From Vicia villosa (taxonomy: Eukaryota; Streptophyta; Magnoliopsida; Fabales; Fabaceae), in assembly GCF_029867415.1 (NCBI RefSeq), contig NW_026705190.1, forward strand, positions 558,001 to 622,000: DNA of 64,000 nucleotides, in the 5' to 3' direction. Below the pieces are notes generated by a model, which was given only the letters and a program-made list of their open reading frames with translations, searched no databases and was not told the origin of the DNA. The translations under genes and the position numbers were made by a program. Below, piece after piece: positions 11,500-21,627 of the stretch. Each line of letters starts with the position of its first letter. Position 1 is the stretch's first letter.

Positions 11500-12430
11500 T
11501 TGAAGGCGGACGAACTGTTTTCATAAAGAAAACCGCCATTCGTCGACTGATGCCGGGGAACCAACAAACTGTTTTCCTAGGAGGAAAACTGCCATTCGTC
11601 GACTCTGAGGGGAACTAACAAATTGTTTTCCTAAGAGGAAAACTGCCATTTGTCAATTCTGAAGAGGATGAAACATCCCAGAAACAGACAAACTGTTTGA
11701 AGAAACTGCCATTTGTCAATTTCTTGAGTATTTAACAGACAAACTGTCTTTTCTTGGGGAAAGACTGCCATTTGCCAATTGCTAGGGGAACAAACTGTCT
11801 TCTATTGGGAGAGACTGCCATTTGTTGACCCTGCCGTGAAAGAAAGTAAGCAAATTGTCTTCTACTGAAAGAGACTGCCATTTGCTGACTTTGTTGAGGA
11901 ATCTTTAAGCGAAACGAACTGTCTTCATGAAGAAGGCTTCCATTCGTTTTTTGCCCGAAAAAGTAAGTGAACTGTCTTTGGTTGAAAGAGACTGCCATTC
12001 ACTGACTCCGCTGGGGATCATTTGTCGATCTGCTGGGAGAAATTCCAAATTATTTTCTTTGACGAAAAGTGGCATCTCTTGACCTTGCTGGGGAAATACC
12101 AAACTGTTTTCCAGGAGGAAAAAGTAACACTTGTTAATTATGTCGGGGAATCCACACTTCTTGGAGAAGAGAACCGCTCATCGGCCCCTGTAGGGAATTC
12201 CAAAATGTGAAATAGACTATCTTATTTGAAGAAGATTGTCGAGCGTCGCTCCGCGGGAGAATCTTGGCTGAGGAATTCCAAAAGTGAACAAACTATCTCT
12301 TTGAGGGAGACTGCCATTTGTTGACTTGCTTTGGGGAAATCCTTGTGTATGAACTGTCGTCTTGAAGGAAAAAGTTTCTCCAGAACTCGCAGGGGAAACT
12401 TGAGTTTATGCCTTAATGACTCGGGCATTC
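11500..12430. repeat. Degenerate 60-90 bp repeat series before the PPT of A
   Basis: Roughly a dozen diverged units in which a phrase like AACTGTTTTCC or AACTGTCTTC is followed by GAAAACTGCCATT(C/T)GT. Spacing is uneven. It is older than the 76-bp array beside it. Confidence 0.75.
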
Positions 12431-13342
12431 ACATGATCAAAGCCTCACTCGACTATGCAGTTACAATGTATGCATGAATATTATGACAATCATAAAATGT
12501 AAAGTGAATGTGAATAGAATTGTCGCGGATGTAAAATCCTATGATACGACTTGAATCTTGTTGATCAGAGGATGTCCTCTTCTTGTAGTTCGAATTCTGT
12601 TGGGAATATCTGGTTATCAGTTGTCCGCTGTCCGAAGTGAGTAATATGAATTGAAGTGAAGATCCGTCATCGGGAGATGTTCACAAAGCGACCTCATGGG
12701 GAAATCTTGGTTCTCGGAGTCTCAACCGTTCTCGGAGCAACTGTTTGCATTCTTCCTATTGTTTGTAAACCTCAGAAAGAAATTTCACCTTTATTTTTGC
12801 AAGTAAATTCATTTTATTTTATGAAAACATTTGTTTCAAGAAAATGACTGTTTAAACTTAAAATGCATTTCAAGAAACTGAAAAAGACTAGATTGCAAAG
12901 GAAAAGCACAAGGCTCAAATTATAATATATGGAATGGTAATCAGGCAAATGCTTGATTCCATGGAGTATTTACAAAGTTGGAAATTGGTAATTTTTGGGA
13001 AAAGGGTTACGATGAAACGTGACGACCGTTATCTTTCCCTTCCACTCCGAGTTGCACTATATTCGTGCTTCGTAGAAGATGACCTACCGCTGATGAATAC
13101 TCCGCTATGGATTTTTGAATGATCAAGTTTGTCCTGAACACAGTTACTTGCCATATATCCCTAACTTTTGCATAAACTACCCCTTTCGGGTTTTAAGTCT
13201 ATCGGGATTGATTATTTATTTTTTTATGTCTCTAACTTTTGCCTGAATCGCCCTTTCGGGTTTTCGATTCACCGAGACGCTCTTTTTTTGCCTAAGCCGC
13301 TCTTTGCGAGTTTTCAACTTAGCGAGCTGTTCTTTTGTTTAT

Positions 13343-14452
13343 TTAGGCGAAGTATTTCTTGACTGCGTCGACGTTCACAGGACGGGTGAATTCTTCTCCA
13401 TCCATAGTCGTGAGTATTAAGGCTCCTCCTGAGAAAGCTCTTTTGACCACGTAGGGGCCGTCATAATTGGGAGTCCATTTCCCTCTTGAATCTGTGAGAA
13501 AAGATTGAATCTTTTTGAGTACAAGGTCGCCTTCTTTGATTGTGCGAGGTCGAAACTTTTTGTCGAAAGCTTTCTTCATTCTTTGTTGATATAGCTGACC
13601 GTGGCATAAAGCTGTCATGCGCTTTTCTTCGATTAAGTTCAATTCATCGAATCTGCTTTGACACCACTCGGCTTCTGTTAATTTTGCCTCCATCAAGACT
13701 CTCATTGATGGAATCTCAACTTCTATAGGTAGGACTGCCTCCATGCCATATACAAGGGAGAAAGGAGTTGCTCCAGTCGAAGTACGTACTGATGTACGGT
13801 AACCATGAAGAGCATACGGGAGCATTTCATGCCAATCTTTGTAAGTGATGACCATCTTTTGAACGATTTTCTTGATGTTTTTGTTAGCTGCTTCTACAGC
13901 TCCATTCATCTTTGGTCTGTAAGGAGATGAGTTGTGATGTTCAATCTTGAATTCTTCACAAAGCTCCTTCATCATTTTGTTATTCAAATTTGACCCATTG
14001 TCAGTGATTATCTTGCTAGGAACGCCGTAGCGACAGATGATGTGATTCTTGATAAACCTGACGACAACTTGTCTTGTAACGTTTGCATATGAAGCTGCTT
14101 CAACCCATTTGGTGAAATAGTCTATGGCTACCAAGATGAAGCGATGTCCGTTGGACGCTTTTGGCTCGATCATTCCAATCATGTCGATTCCCCACATGGA
14201 GAAAGGCCAAGGGGAAGAGAGTATGTTGAGAAGAGATGGTGGCACATGAATCCTGTCGGCATAGATCTGACATTTGTTACACCTCTTTGCGTACTGGTAG
14301 CAATCTGACTCCATCGTCAGCCAATAATATCCTGCTCTTAGTATTTTCCTTGTCATGGTATGTCCATTGGTGTGAGTACCAAAGGAACCTTCATGTATTT
14401 CTCTCATGAGTACTTCTGCTTCTTTTCTGTCAACGCATCTGAGCAGAATCAT
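13343..14452 (-). pseudogene. Element A pol: integrase domain
   Basis: 369 codons encoding a Ty3/gypsy integrase, which would insert element cDNA into the host genome. An N-terminal HHCC zinc module is visible (H27, H31, C58, C61). The catalytic core has D90 (GID), D151 (TDNGS) and E187 (NGAVEAAN), with the DD35E spacing intact. The C-terminus has a GPY-type segment (DGPYVVKRAF). It reads in the same frame as the RNase H block upstream but is cut off by an in-frame stop at 14480-14482. It is not a separate gene; its ATG is merely the first Met after that stop. Confidence 0.93.
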
Positions 14453-14479
14453 GTCGAAGTTTCTCTTGTACAGAACATC

Positions 14480-15583
14480 TTAATTCAGGAAGAATCTACA
14501 AGCTAACCTTCTCAAAGTCTTTCTATTTTTCTTTGACGCCCCAAGAGGGTACTCTTGTTTTTTAAGAAAGTTCTTGATGTCGTGATACCACGGTTTGTCG
14601 TCGATGATTGCTTCTACTATGAAAACATGAGCGGGCCTATCCAGGCGCTTAACATCGATCTGAGGAATGTCATTCCAATGATTTATCCTAATCATGGAAG
14701 AGAGTGTGGCTAATGCATCAGCCAAGTTGTTTTCTTCACGAGGAATGTGATGAAAATCTACCCTGTCGAAGAATGGTAACAATCTTCTCGCGTAGTTTTT
14801 GTAAGGAATTAGCCCTGGTTGGCGTGTTTCCCATTCTCCTTTGATTTGATTGATGACCAAAGCAGAATCTCCATATACATCCAAGTGTTTGATTCTTAGA
14901 TCCATGGCTTCTTCGAGACCCATGATGCAAGCTTCATATTCGGCCTCATTGTTTGTGCACTTGAAAGTTAATCTGGCAGTAAATGGAATATGGGTACCCT
15001 GAGGTGTAACAATGATTGCCCCAATTCCTCGTCCATAAGCATTGACAGCTCCGTCAAAGATTAAGCCCCACTGGGATCCTATCTCAGGTCCTTCGTCTGG
15101 TAGTGGCTCGTCGTAATCTTTCATCTTGAGGTACATGACGTCCTCGTCCGGAAAGTCGAAATTGGTTGATTTATGACCATTGAGTGGGTGGTGAGCCAGG
15201 TGCTCAGCTAGAATGCTTCCTTTCACAGCTTTCTGTGCGTGATACTCAATGTCATATTCTGATAACAACATCTGCCAACGGGCAATTCTCCCAGTTAAAG
15301 CAGGCTTCTCAAAGATGTACTTGATTGGATCCATATGAGAGATCAAACAAGTAGTATGTCGAATCATGTACTGGAGGAGACGCTTGGCAGCCCAGGCCAA
15401 AGCACAACACGTCTTCTCGAGCATGGAGTAGCGGGATTCACAATCAGTGAATTTCTTGCTTAGGTAGTAAATGGCATGCTCTTTTCTCTTTGTCTCGTCT
15501 TGCTGTCCAAGGACACAACCCATGGAATCTTCTAAGACGGTTAAGTACATTATCAAAGGTCTTCCTTCCACTAGAGGAGACAA
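14480..15583 (-). pseudogene. Element A pol: dual RNase H (degraded gypsy-type plus archaeal-type)
   Basis: 367 codons. Residues about 10-130 align in layout with the usual gypsy RNase H, but the first catalytic Asp region reads LEDS and the last LAEHLA, so its active site looks lost. Residues about 172-297 are a second, archaeal-type RNase H with D177 (FDGA), E215 (NNEAEYEA), D239 (YGDS) and D289 (LADAL) all present. A dual RNase H is a recognised hallmark of the Tat clade. It continues the RT frame across a stop at 15629-15631 and ends at a stop at 14480-14482. Confidence 0.9.
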
Positions 15584-15628
15584 GATGGGTGGTTCGAGCA
15601 GATATTCCTTAATGCTGTCGAACGCTTT

Positions 15629-16561
15629 CTAACAATCGTCTGTCCAGACGCAACTTTGATTTTTCCGTAGAAGTTTGAAAATAGGAGCACAAGTTGCAGT
15701 CATGAGATATATGAATCTCGAGATGTAATTCAGACGTCCAAGAAATCCTCTAACTTGTTTCTCGGTTCTGGGTGAAGGCATTTCTTGAATTGCCTTGACT
15801 TTGTCTGGATCTACTTCAATTCCTCGTTTGCTGACAATGAAACCAAGGAGTTTTCCTGAGTAGACACCAAAGGTGCACTTTTTGGGGTTCAGACGAAGCT
15901 GAAACTTCCGTAAGCGTTGGAATAACTTTGTCAGATTCTGTATGTGATCTTCTTCATTTTCTGATTTGGCAATCATGTCGTCCACATAGACTTCCACTTC
16001 TTTATGCATCATGTCGTGGAAAAGCGTAGTCATGGCTCTTTGATAAGTTGCCCCTGCGTTCTTTAGTCCAAAAGGCATAACACGATAGCAGAACGTGCCC
16101 CAGGGGGTGATGAAAGCTGTTTTCTCCATGTCTTCAGGTGCCATTTTGATTTGGTTGTATCCTGAAAATCCGTCCATGAATGAGAAAACTTTGGATTTTG
16201 CTGTACTGTCTACCAACATATCAATATGTGGTAAAGGAAAATCATCCTTAGGGCTAGCTTTGTTCAGATCTCTGTAGTCGACGCACATGCGGACTTTTCC
16301 GTCTTTCTTAGGAACGGGAACAATGTTAGCTAACCACTTAGGGTATTCTGAAGTGACGAGGAAACCTGCGTTGATCTGCTTTTGAACTTCCTCTTTGATT
16401 TTCATGGCCATCTCCGGATGAGTTCTTCTTAATTTTTGCTTGACCGGAGGGCATTCTGCTTTTAATGGCAAGTGATGCTCCACTATACTAGTATCCAACC
16501 CTGGCATATCTTGATAAGACCAAGCGAAGACATCTGAGAATTCTCTGAGCAGCTGTATCAA
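15629..16561 (-). pseudogene. Element A pol: reverse transcriptase
   Basis: Reverse transcriptase of a Ty3/gypsy element. Landmarks are FAWSYQDMPGLD near the start, VRMCVDYRDLN, the first catalytic Asp in FSFMDGFSGYNQIKM (D130), MPFGLKNAGATYQ, and the YVDD active site (residues 192-195). The frame extends upstream of this Met to the splice acceptor at 16808 but is interrupted by a stop at 16682-16684, and it ends at a stop at 15629-15631 before RNase H. The enzyme could not be made as one piece without readthrough. The same region in element F has no stop in the visible part. Confidence 0.94.
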
Positions 16562-16808
16562 ACTCTCTCTGATCTCTGAACTGAGCGAAGCTCCAATCTT
16601 AACCTCTTTTCTGTTTCCATCGGAACCAAGGTTAATGATCTCTAGAGGCTCATTGTATGGCTGAATGGCCTCTTCCTTTTGTTAAAGTAACCGTGAAATT
16701 TCCTTTGATATTTCTTCGTCTTCTTCTTCCTCTGCCTCGAATACAGGAAACTCAAAGCTTAGAGAAGTCATACGGTTGCACGTTTCAACGGGGTATTTTA
16801 TGATTAAT
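16562..16808 (-). pseudogene. Element A pol exon: N-terminal linker after the intron
   Basis: From the predicted acceptor (exon starts at 16808) an open frame leads through an acidic stretch (EAEEEEDEE) into RT. It is in phase with the RT ORF and broken only by TAA at 16682-16684. Element F has an equivalent acidic linker at 63492-63750. Both end in a conserved NLGS(D/N) segment before RT. Confidence 0.75.
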
Positions 16809-17136
16809 CTGCATATGTGTGATAAGTTTTATTTAGACAACGAGGGAAGACTCGGTGTATGCAGTTAATGGAATTTTTTGATGTTTTTTAAGGGTGTTTT
16901 TTAGGATTACCAATTTCCGAAAAAAAGAAAAGGAAAAACTAACGACGGAACAAAATGACATTTTTATTTATTGACAGTCATTTCTTGAAACAAAGACCCT
17001 ATAAAACAAAACTCTATTGCTTTGGGCGAAGCAAAGAGGGACATTTTCCTAAGAAATAGTAAAATGCAAAGCCCTATGAAACATCTCTTCACCCTGGGCT
17101 ATGGTGAGAGGACAAAATAACGGTGAAAGTTCCTAC
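16809..17136 (-). other. Predicted Ogre-type intron between gag-pro and pol, element A
   Basis: The donor GTAGGA overlaps the gag-pro stop codon (the G is the last base of the final Lys codon, TA(G) begins the stop). The acceptor is CATATGCAG followed by an exon at 16808. Length is 328 bp. Joining two codon bases with the first exon base preserves frame into pol, exactly the phase seen in element F. Splicing of such an intron is established for Ogre. Confidence 0.8.
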
Positions 17137-20100
17137 TTAGGAGTGCGAACAACAGTTGAAACTTCAACAGCTGTCCAGTAGTGGCGAACCCCATTGTGCA
17201 CTAAGTAATATTGAACCTTAGGTTTAAGCTGGCCTGTGGTAGGTCTTGATTTACCAACCACTGTCTTTGCAACACTCAGACGATCTTCTTCTACTTCAGC
17301 AGACTGAGCGGTGTGAGCATACCCATTTCCAAGTAGAGTATGTCGGTTTTCCTTTTGAGGAAACTTCCAATCTTCTGAATGGAGAGACTCGTTGTCGGAG
17401 ACACTTTCGAGATCGTCCTCTTCTGTATTTTGGTCTTGCTCTTCTCCCAAGATGGCATTGACTAGATATGTGAACTCTAAATCCGTAGCCTCGGAAGGTG
17501 ACTTAGGGATATAATCCTCAATGATGATTTCACCAGCCGATGATGATGAATAGCAAGGGTTATACATCTCTTTTGGCTGAGAGAGGTACTCAAAATCACT
17601 GTTCCATCCAGTTGGAACAATATCTTCAAGAGAGATTCTTGAACTTTCAGGAGCGGAGTACTTCACCATGTAGTCGAATTTTCCGCTTGGTTCTCCTAAT
17701 GTATCCCAAGTCTCTTCGGGGATAGGAGGAACTTCTTCTGATGAACCATGACTTCTGGTGGTGAAGCTGTTAGTAACTTCATCACTGATTGGTTGAGTCT
17801 TACTTTCAGATCCTTTAGTCGGATAACAGCAAGGTGAATCAGACTCTGGTAGGGAGATGTATCCTTCTCTGTTAAGATAGGATAACCATTCCTCTTCATC
17901 GGTGTTTTCCGTACCGATGGTATTGACTGTTTGTTGAACAGGTTGAAGAAAACCTCCACTGCAGAAAGTTTCTTGAATAGGGAGAACTACCTCAATCTCT
18001 GGAATAGCCTTTGATGATGTTGGAAAGAATCCAATTCCTGTTCTGTTCTTGTTGTTGGTAGGAATATTAATGTGCCCCCAACCACTGGTAGTGCCATCCT
18101 TCACAACTTGGATTGCATCTTTGTATGAAGAGATAGACGCTGCTTTCTCCTTTCCTTTGTCCAAGGAAAGTGCTTGGAATTTAGTTCCAACAACTTCTTT
18201 TGGTTCTATGTCGGAGAATGACGACAGGTTGCTGACGATCAAAGCTCGTTCTCCACATACGGTTACCAATTTGTCATTTCTTATGAACTTCAGTTTCTGA
18301 TGAAGTGTTGAAGTAATTGCCCCAGCCTCATGAATCCATGGGCGACCTAGCAAACAACTGTATTGTGCTGGAATATCCATAACTTGGAAAGTGATTTTGA
18401 ACGTCTGAGGTCCAATAGTTATGGGAAGATCCACTTCTCCGAAAATTGACTTCCTTGATCCATCGAATGCTTTGACGATGACATGACTTTTTCTCAGAGG
18501 GTAATCTTCGAAAGATAATCTTGACAATGTTGATTTAGGCATGACGTTGAGAGAGGATCCATTGTCTATTAGGACTCCTGTGAGTATATCACCCATGCAG
18601 CCAACTGAGATGTGAAGTGGAAGATTGTGGTCCACTCCTTCTTCAGGAAGATCTTCATCACAGAAACTTAGGTTAGTTCCGGCGGAGATGTTGGCAACGA
18701 TGTTGTTGAATTGGCTTATAGTAACGCTAGGTTCTACAAAAGCTTGTTCCAAAACTTTCTGTAGAGCTTCCCTATGAGCTTCAGAACTCAATAGCAGGGA
18801 AAGAACAGAAATCCTAGACGGAGTATGTAGTAATTGATCTACAATGTTGTATTCACTCCTCTGGATTAACTTCAAGATCTCATCATTTTCTTTCGCTTGA
18901 ACAGCATTGGTCGGATGATTGTCTTGCCTATGTGGTACTTCCTTCGATGGTTTCTCCACATTTTCTGTTGCTCTGTTGAAGACTCGTCCACTTCTGGTGA
19001 CTCGACTAACATCAGCAATGTTGACAACAGACAGTAATGGTGTTTCCTTACCATTTTCAATGAATTTAGCGTTGTACTTGTATGGTATAGCCTTGCTGGA
19101 CTCATACGGTACAGGACCTGGTAAGTAGATGACTAGTGGCGCAACTGCTGCCTTCCTGCTGTCATACTTGACTTGCATTGGTTCAACTTGATTAATTTGA
19201 GGAGATACGGTAAAGACTTCATCATCTTCTCTGTTGGCAAGAACAGTAATGATATTTTCATCCATCAGCTTTTGAATGTCGTTGCGAACACGCAAACATC
19301 CTCGTGAATTTCTTCGACAGATTTTGCATCTACTGTAAGCGTGGAAATCCGTTCCAAAGTAGGCAAGTCCATTTAAAGTTTTATGGAACTTGACTACCGA
19401 TCCTTCGAGGTCTTCAACTTTGTAGATTTTGTACTCTCCTGGACATCCTTGAACCATGTTGATGTCATGTTCAGTCCTGATTCGGATATGTTGAATCCAT
19501 CCCAAGTCCATTTGTTCTTGTAATGCAGCTTGAACTACGGCACATCCTTGATTATTCTTTGGACAAATTTCACATGTGAAGTAGTTGTGACGTGGTACAT
19601 GGCCGTACCCAGCTTGTCTAGCGTGCATTTTGACGAGATTCTCCCCTATCTGACGAATGTCGTAGATTTGAATGACGTTAGGGTGTTGATCTATCAGATT
19701 CACTGAAGCTTCTTTATGCTGCGGCAAAGGATTTGCTTGGACGTTTGGACTAGTATCTTTGAAGGATAGCATTCCGCTCTTCACTAATCGTTGGACGTCA
19801 ATCTTGAAACAGAAACAGTTCTCAATATTGTGACCTGGTGCTCCCTGATGATAGGGACAAGATTGGTCAGCCTTATACCATGGTGAGGAACTGTTTGTTG
19901 GATTTGGAGGACTTCTTGTCTGAATGAGTCCTTTTGCCAGTAATGTTGGAAACAATTCCGCATACGACATTGGTACGGGGTCAAAGGCAGGATACCTTGG
20001 AGCCCGATTGTTGTAATTTGGAGGTCGAACCTGCTGCTGAGGTTGCTGCGACCTTTGTTGAATTTGTTGTTGCGAAACCTGAGGTTGATAAGCTGGCGCT

Positions 20101-20378
20101 GAGTTAACAACCGGAGTTATTGTTGCAACTTGAGGTTGGAATTTCTTCTTGATTTTGTGCAAGACATTGCTGACATCTTGATCCTTTTTCTTCTGGAAAG
20201 AACTTCCATACTTCCTTGGACCAATAGAAGATTCTGGTTCTTTGTTCAAGCGTCCTTCCCGAACTGCTTCTTCTAAACGTACACCCATGTTTACCATCTC
20301 GGTAAAGTCACTTGGTGCACTTGCAACCATTCGTCCGTAGTAAAATGGACTCAAAGTTTTGAGATAGATTTTTGTCAT
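17133..20378 (-). pseudogene. Element A gag C-terminal part and protease
   Basis: 1081 codons in the same frame as 20463-21380 and split from it by one stop. It encodes the end of the retrotransposon gag domain (residues 1-45), a Gln-rich linker (100-120), a zinc-knuckle-like CPYHQGAPGHNIENC (174-188), two further Cys modules, CEIC...GC (269-279) and CKIC...GC (351-361), a TRSGRVF motif (461-467) and a retropepsin-like protease with active-site DNGS (605-608) plus LLGRPWIH (677-683). The acidic tail contains ISLEDIVPTGW (915-925). Gag packages RNA and protease matures the particle. The ORF ends in a stop that overlaps the intron donor. Confidence 0.9.
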
Positions 20379-20462
20379 TTCTTTCTCTTCAAGTGGTGGA
20401 CAAATTTGAGCAGCAACTTCACGCCATCTCTGAGCGTATTCCTTGAAGCTTTCTCTATCCTT

Positions 20463-21380
20463 TTAAGTCATGGCCCGAAGTTGATCTCTGTCGGGAGCCA
20501 TATCCAGATTGTACTTATACTGTTTGACGAAGGCCTCTCCGAGGTCTCGAAAAGTACGAATCTCTGAACTGTCCAAGTTCATGTACCATTTGATTGCAGC
20601 ACCAGTCAGGCTGTCTTGAAAATAATGAATGAGTAATTGTTGATTATTAGTCTGAGTTGACATTCTTCGAGCGTACATTACGAGATGACTTTGTGGGCAT
20701 GAATTCCCTTTGTACTTCTCGAATTTTGGTACTTTGAATTTGTGAGGAATCTTAACATTTGGAACCAGACAGAGGTCTGCAGCATTCTTTCCAAATAGAT
20801 CTTGTCCTCGAAGAGTCTTGAGTTCCTTCTGCATTTGCAGAAACTGTTCCTGGAACTCGTCCAATCTTTCATACACGCCAGCATCCTCACTTGGAGCATG
20901 ATGATATACTTGTCCGCCCGGTGGAGGAAAAGTATGCATAATAGGTCGTGGGGAAGCCATGACAGCAGATCTTGGAATCTTAGCATTCTGTTGTGCGAAA
21001 CCCATTGCCGTTGCTCTTGGAACTTCAATTTCCAGAGGTTTGTAACCCTCCGGTGGTTGCATCTCCATTGTGACTCTTGGAACTTCAGAAACTTGGGGTA
21101 TGTACCCTTCTGGAATAAAGTTATACGGCATGCCCCAAGGTCGGTCGGGCGGCATGGTATACTGAGGAATAGGAGTAGAAACAATCTCGGAAGCCACAGT
21201 CCTTTGCGGCTCTTCTGGCGTTGGTCGATTCTGCGCAACTACCAGGGCTTCTACCATACTATTGAGTCTTTCAACAGTACCTTTGAGAGTATTAATCTCT
21301 TCTTTGAGTTCTTCATTCTCTTGCTCAAAGTCTTCCATTCTTTTCTTGCGACTTGAACGAGTGTTGTATGGATGAGACAA
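20463..21380 (-). pseudogene. Element A gag N-terminal part
   Basis: 305 codons: a Ser/Arg start, a coiled coil of about residues 15-50 (EQENEELKEEI...), a Pro-rich linker, a second helix near 175, and the core of the retrotransposon gag domain (SHLVMYARRM...LLIHYFQDSLTGAAIKWY). It ends at an in-frame TAA (20463-20465) in the middle of the gag domain, and the frame then continues into 17133-20378. Start choice: the upstream tract CTTTCCTTTCTCCAG looks like a splice acceptor just before this Met. The plus-strand reading of the same DNA is a shadow. Confidence 0.9.
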
Positions 21381-21627
21381 CTTGAAAGTCTTGGTTCACC
21401 TCCTTCTCCTCCTCTCTTTCTGGAGAAAGGAAAGTGACTATTAGATCCGCGACAATTCTCGTGTCAGTGCGTACGACTAAAGCGATGTATGATATGCAAT
21501 TAAGTTAATATTTTTCAAGGAAACACCATAATTACGTTATGAAACATCAAACTTTTATTAATTAAGCGAAAACGCCGTTTTTACACACTTTGAAAAGGGA
21601 AATACAGAGAAACTGAGAGAAAGGACT

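Larger units (their letters stand above)
10667..13342 (-). other. 3' untranslated tail of element A with tandem repeats and PPT
   Basis: 2.7 kb between the integrase stop and the 3' LTR. The PPT (minus AAATAGGGGCATC) is at 10667-10679. 11034-11413 is a clean 76-bp tandem repeat. 11500-12430 is a degenerate repeat with phrases such as GAGACTGCCATTTG. The rest is non-coding; short frames here are accidental products of the repeats. Confidence 0.8.

Noticed and set aside
20802..21356. 184-codon plus-strand ORF
   Set aside because: Antisense shadow of the element A gag gene.
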